In this document: piece after piece, positions 44,801 through 56,980 of the stretch | Layout of the letters: each line of letters begins with the position of its first letter | Position numbering within the stretch: position 1 is the stretch's first letter | NCBI RefSeq assembly: GCF_000003195.3 | Contig: NC_012871.2 | Span: forward strand, 11,519,997 to 11,583,996 | DNA length: 64,000 nt | Source: Sorghum bicolor | Lineage: Eukaryota; Streptophyta; Magnoliopsida; Poales; Poaceae | Direction: 5' to 3' | The notes under the pieces: model-generated | What the model was told of the DNA's origin: nothing | The model's input: the letters and a program-made list of their open reading frames with translations, nothing else | Database searches by the model: none | Position numbers and translations under genes: made by a program

Positions 44801-47800
44801 CGACAGTTTACAAACAATAATTGTGTTAGAAGCGAAAGTTTTGCTGAAAGTTATAGTGTACGAAAATGGTGTACCTACACCAACAGTTTTACCTTTGCTA
44901 AGAGTTCAGTCCTACACCGACAGTTAGAACCTTTCCCGACAGTATATGTTTGTGAAACCATTTCTAAGGCATTTTATTAAAACAAGCCCTCGTAATTAAG
45001 TTCCTTGACAATCAAGGCAAATCTTAATAGTTTCCTTACAATCACAGCAAATATTAACACTTTCTGCTCATCACAAAATTGAGTTTAAATATTAGTAACT
45101 TGTAAAAAATAGTCTGTTGAATAGTACGGATTAGCAAGATAGCAGAGACGAAATATACATGCATATGAATTGAGTATAGGTGTTCCTCCTAACCTTCAAA
45201 GTAAAATAGAAATTAAAAAGTAAGGAATTAATCTTTTTTGTTTTTTTTCACTGAAGTGTTCTTTCTCCCTTCCTTGGCATTTGACTTCCTATCTCCTGTA
45301 CAGTGAGTCCATGCATGAGCAAGGCAGAGAAGTCAAGCCAATTGTGTGCCAAATACGCGGTACAACTATATATAGACACATGTAGAATGAGAGGCATATA
45401 TACCCAGTCCATATGATTACAGCTGCAGCTAGATACTAGCTAGGCGAATGAGAGAATACAATATAGAGGAAGGCGGTCCTAAAAGACTGATTTGACCAGC
45501 CCTCAAAACGTTTTTTTAGTGACGATGGATCTTATATAAGAGTTCCTTTTAACACGGTTAATAAGTTATTAACCGTGTGGGCATTGTAAGATAACCACCA
45601 CGGTTAATAAGTAATTAACTGTGGCGGTTATGCTAAAATGCCCGCCTCGGTTAATGGTTCCAATAAAAAATAATTTATAACTTTTTCATATGAATTTAGA
45701 TGAAGACAAACTGTATATCAAAATTGTAGCTCTCGACGTGATCTACAACTTTGTAGTTCAAAAGTTTATAAATTGAAACTGTTTAGGGTCCAAAAATATT
45801 ATTTTAAGTCTGCAGATTTTGAAATTTAAAATTTATAATTATAAAACAATCTCAGATGTTGACATGGTCTATACAAAAGTTATAGTTCTCGATAGAATCT
45901 ACAACTTTGTAGTTGAAAAGTTTTTAATTTGAATATGTTTAGATTCTTGAACATGTGTTCGAAGGTTATGAATTTTGAAATTTAAAATTTTCAATTCCTA
46001 AATGATCTCCAATGTTCACATAGTTAATGTCAATGTTCTAGTGGTTCAACTGACCTATATGTTTGATATTGACAAATTTTTGATTTAAAGTCACCTAGAG
46101 TCTCAAATATGTGTTTGAAATTCACATATTTTAAGGCTTAATTTTTTGAATTTTTTCAAACTATCTCTAATGGTGATACATCATATGCCAAAGTTCTAGT
46201 ACTCGACAAGATTTAGAACTTTGTAGTTAAAAGTTTTTTCATTTGAGTTTATTTAGTAGCCTAAATACCCAATGTAAGATTATGAAATATTGATATAGAA
46301 AGATAGCGTATTATATATATATATATACACACAAATGAATGTGTGGTGTCGTGGTAGAGGGTGACAGTGTTGAATGAGAGGTTTTAGAATTGATTCTCCA
46401 CGGTCGCAAGTTTTTTAGTTTTTCGGGTTTTTTTTCACGAAAATTAACTGAGGCGGGCATTTTAAGGAAACTGCCACGGTTAATATGTATTTACCGTGGT
46501 GGTTGTCTTAGGTCGATTGCCACAGTAAATAGAATTTACCGCATCGGTTAAACCACGATTAATCGTGACCTTAAAGTCGTGGCGGTTGCAAAAACCACAA
46601 TGGTAAATACAAAGTGCCCGCCATGGTTAAGTTTTTTTTTTAAGTAGCGGAAAAAGGCCGCAACCCAACAAGCCCAGCGAGGCCAGATAGCTATCATTGT
46701 ATATACATGAGGTTAGGGTTCAGAGCTACTTTCTCTCTTGAGCCAAGAACCTGAGCCAAGCGCCTATCTCTCTTCCGCTCTCTCACCCTCAACCAAGTGG
46801 CCCATTCTCTCACACTCCCATGTGCTCCTCCCCTCCCCTCCTTCCACTCCCATGGTGTCCTCTCCTCCACGAGCCATGGATGGCACATCCGGGCCTAGAT
46901 CCAATGGCACTTGCATCCCCGCCTTCACTGGTGCCAGTGGCAGATTTGGTCTCCTCCTTCGCATCGGCGGTGGATCTGGCCTCCTCCACTTCACCGATTG
47001 TGGATCTGTCCCCGTTCTCCTCACTGGCAGTGGATCAGGCTCCCTCCTCCTTGCCGATGGCGGATCTGGTGCTCCTCCACCTCCTCGCCGGCGGTTGATC
47101 CGGTGGCGATGGCAGCATTTCCAGTCATGGAGGGGGCGGATCAGGTCGCGGTGGTGGCGGATCGAAACACGGCTAGAGTGGAATGGATCATGGCGGCCTG
47201 GATCCAGTCATGGCGGCGATGCAGCGTTGGGCAGAACCTGTTCCCACAACGGCGGCCCAGATCCAGGTCCGATAGGTTTAGACATTGGGCTTTTTCTTTT
47301 TTTTGTTTTTCCTATTTGATTTACGGAGGCAGGGAAAATAACTGCCTCCATTAATGGAGGCCTTCGAATGGAGGCGGTTGCAATACCCGTCTCCATAAAT
47401 CAATTTGACCCGTCTCCATTAAAATTTGTGTAGTAGTGTTAGCATAAACTTAAAAAAACTATTTTGGATATAACCATTGTACGTAAAATATATTTTCAAA
47501 TATCGTAATTTATAACTTCTTTATCATCACTTCCATACAAAAATTAAAATCATCTCTTTATATTAAAGACCATGCCCGACACATGCTATATCTACGAGTG
47601 GGTAGGAGAGTATATATTAGTCATGTCCAATAGCTAAAATTATAGAGGGAACTGTTAAGTGCAAAGTTTAAATTGAAGAATGACACGCAGAAAAAAGGTA
47701 CGCAAGTAAGAAAATGGAGCATGTGGTGGGGAGACGATAGGACAATTTTACCGGCCGGTTGACTCTGTTCGACCACCTCCCTTACGAGTAGAATGAAACC

Positions 47801-47905
47801 CAGCTGGGCCTCTGCATCCAAATTACTAGCCCACTTCAATGCCGCAAGGCCTTCATGGGAGAAGTATTCGTCGTTGAAAATAACAACCCCAATTTTCTTC
47901 ACCAT
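41886..47905 (-). CDS. Unrecognised multi-exon gene with tandemly duplicated symmetric exons
   Basis: Seven exons are read on the minus strand: 47962-47752 (ATG at 47905-47903, strong context GATATGG), 45295-45233, 44629-44573, 43417-43361, 42755-42669, 42302-42190 and 42113-41886 (TGA at 41888-41886). Exon 1 leaves phase 1. The next four all enter with 2 nt and leave 1 nt, with lengths 63, 57, 57 and 87. Exon 6 leaves phase 0 and exon 7 fits it. The total is 759 nt, about 252 residues. The N-terminus has KKIGVVIFNDEYFSHEGL. The middle is Lys/Asp-rich repeats (consensus D-x-K-S-D-A-K...N-T-x-V-K-x-K-E-K). The C-terminus is helical and charged (VDELLDSVRELAKNNESKK). I do not recognise the family. 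A faint TIR-like look of exon 1 is not enough to call. Exon 2's donor reads AT instead of GT, so it may be skipped, which keeps the frame. Confidence 0.5.
42600..45345 (-). repeat. Tandem exon+intron duplication, about 660-bp unit
   Basis: The block with gcctccaactaatagttttgccga, gtgtacctacaccgac and ggcattttattaaaacaagccct occurs at about 42855-43370, 44062-44575 and 44725-45235. Each is followed by an exon with the same acceptor and donor surroundings. Exon starts are spaced 666 bp (45295 to 44629), 1212 bp (44629 to 43417, including a 548-bp insertion) and 662 bp (43417 to 42755). The 87-bp exon at 42755-42669 shares only its first codons with the others and looks like the ancestral or diverged member. 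Confidence 0.85.
43508..44055. mobile_element. Insertion of about 548 bp within the tandem exon array
   Basis: It interrupts an otherwise conserved junction (attgtaaaataa | aataattcaattggg), implying a short duplicated target of about AATAA. The right part has inverted motifs gaggtgg / ccacctcc in the style of CACTA subterminal repeats. Its left 35 bp (atggatcttatgtaagag) recurs at 45523. No clear TIR was found, so the class is uncertain. Confidence 0.55.
45510..46649. mobile_element. CACTA-like non-autonomous element (AACCGTGGCGG family) in intron
   Basis: Both ends carry motifs of the type aaccaccacggttaat / ttaaccgtggcgg (45540-45650 and 46440-46630). The right end ttttttttttaagtagcgg resembles a decayed ...TAGTG terminus. 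The interior is AT-rich with repeated phrases (caactttgtagtt). The left terminus is not clear. It lies between exons 1 and 2 of the minus-strand gene. Confidence 0.5.
46650..47438. mobile_element. CACTA-type 3' end with GC-rich interior
   Basis: The right terminus TTTGTGTAGTAGTG ends at 47438 and is followed by TTA. Inverted motifs tggaggcgg / cgtctccat and ctgcctcc lie at 47320-47425. The interior (46740-47280) is a Ser/Pro/Gly-codon-rich block open in several frames on both strands without a recognisable domain. The left end was not found, and the element may be continuous with the previous one. Confidence 0.5.
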
Positions 47906-48724
47906 ATCGTCTCTCTCGTGGAAACCACCACTCCCGATAATACGTAGGCTCAAGTTTCTGAACTGTCAAGGAAATACGTATGCTCAACTTACTCTTTGAA
48001 GGATAGCATGCAAGCTAAACCCGAAATATATAGATAGGTGGAGAAGAAGAGTTGTCATAGGGGTTGTTGGTTCCATTCCAAAAGCACAAAATTAAACGTG
48101 CTAATTAAGAGGCAACGACAACAGGCTGGGCACACCTGCCTGCATTATGCATGATCGGAACTGGTGAAGTTTAATTTACCAATATGTTCCATGTTGTATA
48201 GGTGTCGTTTGACATACTTTTGCACTAGAAAGGTGGAGCAGTTTGGAAGCTAGTCGATCAGTCCAGTTTAGCAGTCGGTGGAGCTAGCAATAGAGGAGGC
48301 TCATGCCTGGAAATTTGGTTTCAGAGTGAATTATTGGTTATTGTTAATAAGGCAACTTGTAATTACAAAAATAAATTTTTACACTTTCCTTTCTTTTCCT
48401 ATATATACAATTGTTTTGACCATAAATGGGTAGCCAACCTTCGCAACAATAATTGGGTATGAAGCATATAGTCGCACCAACCTTAGCAACAATTGGATGA
48501 AGCATATAGTGGCATTATATAGGTCGCGCAGAAATTAGGATCCTACCTTCGCCTGCAAGCAACGGCAACAGAAAGCTGCAGATCCTAATTAAGAAATAAT
48601 AATCACGGCCGCTCCTTTTTCTCGCATGTTAGCAAATACTACAAACTCACTGGAATTTCTGGTGATAACAGGATAGAATAAAAGTTGCGGACGAATGAAT
48701 GGTGGTTGCTGGCTCTCTCAACTG

Positions 48725-48732
48725 TTATATAT
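48725..48732 (-). promoter_or_regulatory. Candidate TATA box for the minus-strand gene
   Basis: The minus strand reads ctggATATATAAcag, about 760 bp upstream of exon 1, in a region with Ct/ga-rich leader-like sequence. It is supported by motif and position only. Confidence 0.25.
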
Positions 48733-49190
48733 CCAGATCTCTCTAATTGTATCTATAGCCAAAGTAAAAAAAAAACACTCTAACCGGAGCTACTATGAGA
48801 GAGAAATGACTACAGAAAAATTATCTTTATAAGAGAGAGAAAAGTTTAAGCTTTATTTATTTTAACAATATAAAAGCATGTATAGATATTTCAGAGAAAT
48901 ATTCGAATGGAATTAAGTCAAATTATTTAAATTTTGAAAATAATTTAATCATATTTTATTTTACTTATAAATAATGTCATAAAATTTAATAAGGTTAAAT
49001 CTTATATTTACAAAAGAAAAAAAAACGTAAGTGGAAGCAACTAATCATATTATTTATAAATTCAAGGTATATAGAACCTATATTATTTTTACTAATACAT
49101 CTAGTCACATAAACATTAATCCCGTTAAGATTTAGATTATAAACACTTGTAATATGATGAGCGTCGGAGAGACTTTCTTTTGAGTCATAA

Positions 49191-49267
49191 TTGAACAATA
49201 TTTGTCAAATACAAACGAAAGTGCTACTATTTCTATTTTGCAAAAAATTTTGGAACTAAACAAGGCC
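49191..49267. mobile_element. Fragment of Tourist-like MITE
   Basis: Only the right third of the family is present: gaacaatatttgtcaaatac ... ggaactaaacaaggcc. The left part is replaced by unrelated AT-rich sequence. Confidence 0.7.
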
Positions 49268-50112
49268 CTGTAGTCTCGGCTTGCAAAACACGCAGAGGAA
49301 TGTACTCAAGGATACGTGATTTGGCTGGTGGATTTCTGCGGATGGAAGTCTGAACTGAGCACAACATGAGGTTGGGGATGCGGCAGGGGGGCTTCTGGAC
49401 TTTATAGGAGTGTCTCGTCGTGTGGAGTTAATCAAATTAATATTTAATTATAAAGATCATATGGTATGAAGAACGCCTCTGCTAAATCGTGATCAGACTA
49501 TGTCAATATGATATAGGATTTGAGTTATCAAGGAATACTAAGACTTCAAAAACAGGTATGTACTGTGATCATAACATACCGTTCCTTGGGCGCGGTCACG
49601 TACGTGATCTGCATTGCTGCCTGATTCTTTATGGTGCGGATGAGACGATGAAGGCAGCAGGGATCGATCAAAGGGGTTCCGGTGGACTGCAGTTGGCCAG
49701 TGCATATGTGTGCCAATATATAGCTAATCATTTGAAAAAAAAAACATACAATAGATAAGATGGATTGTAGATAAATCTTGAAGGATGGACACGTGCATGT
49801 TTTGCTAGTGCACATACCATACGAAGCTTTCCTGGCTGGCATGACGGCTTGCATGTTTCTGCTCACTACAGCCAATTGTAGATGATTGGCAGGCCAGGCA
49901 TGCTAGGGATATTGATGGCATCGGGATGGGTCTACCGACGATGGCGGCGCTCCAGAAGCTTGAGATGCGAGGGCGATGGACCGAGGCACGGCCGGTGTCG
50001 ATCAATGGCTGATGGTGAGCTAGGGCACATGAGACATACGAGCAGGATACACCATGAACGACGTGACACAACTGCTGAGCAGTGAGCGATGGTGAGCTAT
50101 TCAATGGAAGGT

Positions 50113-52616
50113 TGTAACACCCTAAAAATTCCCTTCTTTGAAATAGTTGAAATTCGATTTATCGAGTTAATTTTGTGACCATCAAAATAAAGAAAATTAA
50201 TAATAATTTTTGAGGAATTAAAATTAAATATAAGTTTAGAATAACATTTTTGTTGCATACATGCTGGTGCATTTTTATTGTGATGATTGTTTTGAAAACA
50301 AAATATCTTTTGCTCAAAAATTCATTTAAAAAAACGCAATTGGAAAATGTGTTTGAAAAAGAAAATGGAATTTTTTCCCCTCACTCTTCTCCTTTCGGCC
50401 TTTTGGCCTTATTTCCCCGCGCCCCCTCTCTTTCTCTCCTTCCTGGGCCGTGGCCCAGCCGGTCACCCCCCCTTCCCTCCCTCTCTCTTCCTCTCGCCGA
50501 CAAGCGGGGCCCGCTTGTCAGCTCCTTCCCTTCCAAACCATCCCCTCCCTCTCCCCTTTCTCTGCCGCAGTGGAACCGCAAGCTCTTTCCCCCGCTCCCA
50601 CGATCTCCCGATGCCCCGCGCGCGAGCCGTCTCCCTCCTTCCCCATCTCATTTCTTCCATGCCTCTGCTCTCGCGCGCAGAGAACCGCCGCTGGAGCCCT
50701 TCGTCGGCCGTGAGTCGCCCCGGCGCTTCGAGTCGTTCCCTCCGTTTCCGTCGCATTGGTGAGCTTCCTCTCCTCTCCCGCTCTCTCCCCGACCATTTCC
50801 CGAGCGTTTCGGGGCTTCCTAGCGCCCCTGGCCACGCTCACCGGAGAGCTCCATGGCCGCTGGCCATGGAGCGTGCCTCTTGGACCTCTCCCCGGCCGCG
50901 TCGAGGCTGGGATCGAGTTTGCCTACTCCTCCTCTTTCTCCCGGTACTCGCTGTTTCGATTTTAGTGCACCGCAGCGCGCGAATGACCAACTCCGGCGAC
51001 CTTGCCGCTGGAATTCATGGCCGCCGCCGCCTCCTTCCTCCCCTCTGGCCGGCGCGCCACTTCCCCCCTCTCTCATCTCTTTCTTTTAATCTCAACCGTC
51101 CAGGATCGATCCGATGGCCCTAAACGCTCCGTACCCCTTCGAGGGTAAAATTGTTAAAGAGACCCTGTGTTTTCCTCAAATTAACCCGCAGTCCTCGGCC
51201 AGGGAGAATTCCAAGATTTTCTATATTTATTTAAGTTTGTTTAAATCCTATTTTATTTACAAGATTGCCACTGCAATGTTTTGGCCATAAAATATTTGTT
51301 TTAACTCCGATTTGACCCGTTCAAGTTGCGTTAGTTTTATAATTTCATAAGCTTCGCGTTGATACCATTGTTGTCTAGGTTTATCACTGTTAGGTTTCCT
51401 AGATAATTACAAGTCCATAGATAGCCTTTGCAGTCCCGTTTAATGCGTAGATTTCACGTTGTAACTCTGTTTTCCGTGAATTTCTCGTTGACGTGATCGT
51501 AGCAGCGTGTAGATGATTATGGAAAACTTTTATTCATATTTATATAATGCTGGTGTATTGTTCTAATTGTAATCTTATTTGCTTCGTGTATGTTTGTCTC
51601 CGATTGTTTGTGTGTTGATGATCGATGATCAAGGTTAGACAGTGGGCATTACTTCGGTGATCAAGATCAGAGCCTTGGAAGCAAGTATGATCAGCAGGAC
51701 CAGTAGAAGCAATTGGATCAAGGCAAGTATAGCATTTGAGTTTTAATTCTATGACCATGATATTGTGACTAGATTAATATAAAGCAACAAATGATATTAA
51801 TGACTTATTAGCAACTTGAGGATTTATTCGTAAGTGATAAACGGGATGAAAGTGCAACCATGAGGGCTATAATGGCTTTGGATTTAGTCAAGTATGAGTA
51901 ATTTTTCTAGCTTGTTAGAGGTTACCCGCGTGGCGCAAATGGGGGATAGCAGACCGTGGATTTCCTGCGGGGTAGAATCACATGGACTGACTACCGAAAC
52001 CAAACGGCCCTAACTTGTTAGACGAACCTTTGAAAGACTTCATAGTGATTCCTGCCGACCTACCTTGGTAGTGGGTTACAAGGCTGATCACCTCGGGCGA
52101 AAGGGTAAATCATGACTCATGGGTAAAGATGTACGATCTCTGCAAAGTGTTTAACAAACTGGTATACTAGCTGTGCTCACGGTCACGAGCAGCCTTGGGA
52201 ATTCTTACATCAAGGGTGTTGAATCTTGTTGTGTTAAGATACTCATTGTTTATTGTTTAATGCTCTATATTATTTATGTCACATTGATCATGAGACCTTG
52301 GGATCTATACTATCTAGTTGTTATACTTGCAGAGTTCATCTTAGACTCACTCTTGCTATCTCCCCCACACCTCAGGAGAAGTATTAGGCTTGTGATCAAC
52401 CAGTCAGTTGGATCCTGTAGAATGAAGTTAATACCCGAAGTTTGGAGTTATCTTCCGTGGTTTGCTGCACAAGGTTGTTTCTAATTTATTATCTACGTTA
52501 TATAATTTAGTGTTGTCCTTTGATATTACCCCTTATTTGTAGCTATATGTGAGGTTTGTCTTCTAAAACTCACATATGGTGCATATCTGATTTTGTTCTT
52601 AAAATCGGGTGTTACA
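50113..52616 (+). repeat. 5' LTR of the Gypsy element (2504 bp)
   Basis: It begins TGTAACACCCTAAAAATTCCC and ends CGGGTGTTACA, with TG...CA borders and a short inverted terminal match. A C/T-rich, GC-rich segment (50380-51120) is open in several frames on both strands, and those ORFs are compositional. The 3' LTR is very similar, but it lacks 51041-51178 or so, at a cctc microhomology, and has a short extra segment near 58433. Confidence 0.9.
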
Positions 52617-52619
52617 AAG

Positions 52620-52631
52620 TGGTATCAAAGC
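52620..52631 (+). other. Primer-binding site (initiator tRNA-Met type)
   Basis: TGGTATCAAAGC, 3 bp after the 5' LTR, matches the common plant PBS TGGTATCAGAGC with one change. It would prime minus-strand DNA synthesis with tRNA-iMet. Confidence 0.8.
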
Positions 52632-52808
52632 AATGTTGACTGTAGGACGCAAGCCTAGTTAGAATGGGACGTTTTAGAATGCTTCTATCTCTGCTTACTT
52701 CTTGCTTTCACCTTAACCTTGATAATTGCTAAAATTTATGCTTACCTCTACCCTATTCTGTTATAAAACTTTGTCTCTATTCTAAATCCTCCCACTTTGT
52801 CTATTTAG

Positions 52809-53531
52809 ATGGCTCATAACGAGGAGACCATTGGCATGAAGGAACAAAAGGATTCAGAGATGCCACTCATAAAAGCATTCGACAAGGAGAAGCTTCTAGA
52901 CATGCAAAAACAAGTAGTGGAAGGAATGACTCAGATTGGGAACTCTCAACAGCGCATGTCAGGACCAGTTAAGAGACAAGTAGCAGAAGCCTGGAACAAT
53001 ATGAGAGTCCATAGTGGTGTTGGTAGTAGTACATCGGGATATCAGGATCAATGCCATTGTTGTAGGCATTATGGTCTTCCTTGTCGTCGGAATAGGTCAT
53101 CTAAAAAGGAAGTTAAGGTAAAATCAAATGGTGTGACTAATGAGGATAAGAAGAGGAAGGCAAAATCACTAGAGCCAACATTGGGAAGTGAACAACATAC
53201 AAATCCTAAGTTGTCACATTTAGCTTTGAACTCTGGCCATGAAAATCCAAACCTTGGAGATGAAGAAACTTCTCAAGCTAACCCCACTGCTCATGAGATA
53301 TGCATAGATGGATGAACAATCACTTATAATGAGTTTCGACCTCAAAGGATAAACCAAGTTAGGAAGAAATCTAACCAGCAAAAGACAAATCTTCAGAGTC
53401 AGCGAGCTGATAACACACCGAGCAACACCTCAGTGGAAAATGACATCACAAGGGATCCAGCTAAGAGAAAATGTTATCACTGCCGACATGAAGGACACTA
53501 TGTAAACTCTTGTCCACGGAGGAATCAATAG
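52809..53531 (+). pseudogene. Gag-like ORF with CCHC zinc knuckle, one in-frame stop
   Basis: ATG at 52809 opens 168 codons to TGA (53313-53315). The same frame continues to TAG at 53529-53531. The second part contains CYHCRHEGHYVNSCP (53472-53513), a C-X2-C-X4-H-X4-C nucleocapsid knuckle. The upstream part is Lys/Gln/Asn-rich, with a Cys cluster CHCCRHYGLPC near residue 83. A typical retrotransposon gag helix domain is not recognised, so much of gag is missing or diverged. It would bind element RNA if made. Confidence 0.65.
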
Positions 53532-54428
53532 ATGCATCATGAAAGTAGCCACACTGAGTTTAAGATATAGGAGTTTGTGCCCTTGTGTAATAAAAACGCT
53601 AGTAGCGAAAGTCGAGTTTGTGTGCCTTGTGAACCTTTGCTGCTTGGTTGAATTTTCTTTATGTTTATGTTTGATTTGGATCTTTGTAATGAGTGTAATG
53701 ATCTTGTGAGTTTCTTCAAAATTTCATTTAATTTATATGTCTAAGGCACAATGATTAATGACATAAATAGTTGGGTTTTGGTTTTTCTCTTGTTACCTTA
53801 TCCTACCTTTCTAGAGTATCTCATCTTTATTGGCTTATGTCTCTGATCTTGGATGACCAAAAATCATGAGAAAATTCTGGATGATAGTGGACTTCAAGAT
53901 TTTTCTTTGACCTCAAGAATCACCCCCATAGCTATTCTGGTATTGGAGTTATGAAAATCACAAGATAATACCGTTGTGCTGTCAAGAACCTGGACCAGTT
54001 TTGGTTGCTTACTGTTTTGGAACAAATGTAACTATGGAATTTGGAAAAGTGATCTATAGCAAAGTTTTAGATAAGTTGCCAAGCTTTCTAACGGTATAAG
54101 CTATAACCCTATTGGATTAGCAGAACAAGAGTTATGTCCATTTTACTGCGCTGGTGATTTTCTTATCGTGAAAAAATTTCAGGATATTTAATTCTTCCTT
54201 GCACATAAGTTCCTTGGGATGTCGAAAGTTCTCAATGCAAGATAACTTGTCAAGAAAAAGTGCAAGCTACCTTTCTTGTGCCTCCTAGTCGACCTTTCTT
54301 AAGGGGGTTGAACCTTGATATCACGGGTTGATGCATTTTCAACTTATCTTGAAGTGAGAGTTGTCTCTTGAGATATTCAATGAATATTATCATCCCTCCT
54401 TCCCATGTTAGTGACGTTGGTCACTTGA
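53532..54428 (+). other. Body of the Gypsy element, no coding region recognised
   Basis: AT-rich sequence between the zinc knuckle and the inverted solo LTR. Phrases such as gtcaagaacctggaccagttttgg are not open in any frame for more than about 60 codons. The region where polymerase genes would lie contains nothing that resembles them. Confidence 0.5.
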
Positions 54429-56980
54429 TGTAATACCCGATTTTAAGGACAAAATCAGATATGCACCATATATGAGTTTTAGAAGTCAAATCTCACATAT
54501 AGCTACAAATAAGGGGTAATATCAAAAGACAATGCATAAATTATATAACGTACATAATATAAAAAGAGATAACCTTTGATAGCAAACAGCGGATAGACAA
54601 CTCCAACTTCGGGTATTAACTCCACTCTATAGGATCCAACTGACTGGTTGATCACAAGCCTAAACTCCTCCTGAGGTGTTGGGAAATTGCAAGAGTGAGT
54701 CCATGTCGAACTCCACAAGTATAGCAACTAGATTGTATAGCTCTCACAATCTCAAGATCAATGTGACATAAATAATGTAAAGCATTAAATAATAAATAAT
54801 GGGCATATTTAACACACAAGAATCATCATCGTCGATGCAAGAATCCCCAAGGCCGCTCCTGACCGTGAGCTCGGCTAGTATACTAGTTATTAACTCTGCA
54901 GAGGTTGTACATTTTTACCCATGAGTCATGATTTACCCTTTCGCCCGAGGTAGCTAATCTCTTAACCCCCTTCCTAGGGAGGTCGGCAGGGATCACTATG
55001 AAGTCTTTCAAAGGTTCGTCTAACCAGTTAGGGCCGCTTGGTTTCATTAGTCAGTCCGTGTGATTCACCCGCAGGAATCCACGGCCTGCTATTTCCCAAT
55101 TGCGCCACAACAGGTAACCGCTAACGAGCTAGAAAAGTTAATCATACTTAACTAAAGCCAGAGCCATTATAGCCCTTATGGTTGCACAGTTGTCCCGGGT
55201 GATCACGTACAGACAAATCATCAAGTTGCTAAAAAGTCATTTTTATCGTTTCTTACTTAACATTAATATAGCCACAGGATCATGGTCACAGAAATAAAAT
55301 CCAAATGCTATACTTGCCTTAATCCAATTGCTCTTGCTTATCCTTTTGGTTCTGCTGGTCTTTACTTGCTGCCAAAGCTTTGATATTGATCACCAAAAAC
55401 TGCTCTCCGTCTAAACTCGATCATCGATCACACAAACAAATGGAGACAAACATACATGAAGCAAACAAGGCTACAATTAGAACAATACACCAATCATATA
55501 AAAAAAACAGTAGGAAAAGTTTATAAAATGATTCTACGCATCGCTACGATATCATAGACGTAAAGATCACGAAAATCGAAGTTGAAACGGAGAAGTTATG
55601 AATTTTCTATGATTTTATATAGAAAAATAATTAATTAAATAGGATCACGAAATTAAAAAGTTTTAAACTGAGAAAATAATGTTACTAACATGTAAAGCTC
55701 ATTAATATGAATCTAACGCGATTTGAATGGGTCAAAACGGAGTTAAAACGGAGAAGATATGGATTAAATAAACTAATGTATTTCTATCGTATTTTTAGAT
55801 TTATTTTTTCTAAAGCAAAACGGCAATAATGCTTGGTTAACATCATGATGATGTCATCAAGCCAATTGGAACAGAGAACGCACGGCGAAACTCCATTGCC
55901 TGGCTGCTACGAAGACTCATCGGTGTTAGGCGTATACGACTTTTGAACAGGAAGTACATGCATGGAAACGAAGACAAGCTCGAACATGATGCAGGCCGTA
56001 CAGGTACGGCTCGTGTCTTAGAGAGACGGCGGCGCTTCCTGCAAACATCGGCAGCAGCAGCTAGGGCTTGGGGATGTAACGCTGGTTGATGGAGATCACG
56101 TTGTAGAGAAAGAGAAAATATAATTTTATTTTACTATCTTAGGAATTCTCAAATTAGAGGCTTCCTATATGATAGTGTTTGATGTGCTTTGTTTAAGGGG
56201 TTGGTACATATATATATAGAGAAAAACTCTCCACCTCCACGTCAACTAGCGATATGGTACTAATTGATTTGCAACCTTCATCTTTACTAATAGGCCTAAT
56301 TAATTATTAAATCCCATTAGTAAATAAAGACATTGACCATTGAGATCATGGGCTTGAGCGTGGGATAAAATGAAAGATTTTATTATTTTCGAAATTAATT
56401 AATTTGGCGAATAAAATAATTCTAGAAAAGTTTAGAATTATGATTTAAGCCATGAAAAATACTCCAAATACTCCAAAAATTCAAGGAAAAATCTCGGAGA
56501 CATTATGGAACATGAGAAAACCAAGTAAAGTATTTGGATCTCATGATAAGATAATTTGGAGCATCTAAAAATTAGATTAACGTAAGGTGGAAAATTCCTA
56601 CAAAGTTTGTAGAGACTGCTTGATGGACGAGGAACTAAAAGAAGTGCTTTGAGTGACAAAGAAAAGATTTTAGGAAGCTCCTAATAAAAACTTGAGCTTA
56701 GAAATAAGGAATTTGGTTGTAGATAAAGAGAAAGATGTACGAAGATCGTTCCACTAAACGAAATTTTAAAAACTTTGCTTAGTCTCAACACACAAAGGAG
56801 CAACAAACAAACATCACATAAAACATATGTACCAGCATGTATGCACAACAACGTTGCTAAACCCTATGATGAATTTTAATTTAAGGAAAATTTTCATTTT
56901 ACTATATTTTCATGAGCACAGAAATACAAAATAAATTATTTTAGCTTTATTTTGAATTAAGCAAAATTTAGGGTGTTACA
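54429..56980 (-). mobile_element. Inverted solo LTR (Gypsy type) with TSD CTTGA
   Basis: Read on the minus strand it runs from TGTAACACCCTAAATTTTGC to AATCGGGTATTACA, and its U5-side half closely matches the reverse complement of 52616-51500. CTTGA flanks it on both sides (54424-54428 and 56981-56985), the 5-bp duplication of a single insertion. Recombination between its two LTRs then removed the body. Its middle (about 55860-56450) differs from the host element's LTR, so it belongs to a related subfamily. Confidence 0.9.

Larger units (their letters stand above)
47963..50112. other. Upstream region of the minus-strand gene; no other gene recognised
   Basis: Reading minus strand, a TATA-like ATATATAA at 48732-48725 is followed by a leader and a possible small non-coding exon (acceptor tgcttgcag, donor gtagga near 48545). 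Another CTATAAAG lies near 49405. Neither can be tied to the gene without transcripts. ORFs at 49489-50104 on both strands show no domain. Confidence 0.35.

Noticed and set aside
46738..47354. 193- and 147-codon ORFs
   Set aside because: Low-complexity Ser/Gly/Pro and Trp/Arg translations in the GC-rich interior of a CACTA-type element, open in all frames.
47752..47962. TIR-domain assignment for exon 1 of the minus-strand gene
   Set aside because: Only a strand-helix-like resemblance (VVIFNDEYF...L). TIR catalytic and interface residues are not identifiable, and the match is too short.
49300..49410. Second minus-strand promoter (CTATAAAG) with a short ORF starting ATGTTGTGCTCAG
   Set aside because: The ORF runs into a MITE fragment and stops. 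Nothing links it to the downstream exons.
50250..51123. ORFs up to 258 codons, repeated at 58096-59002
   Set aside because: They lie in the two LTR copies of the Gypsy element and differ by frameshifts between copies. C/T-rich composition explains them.
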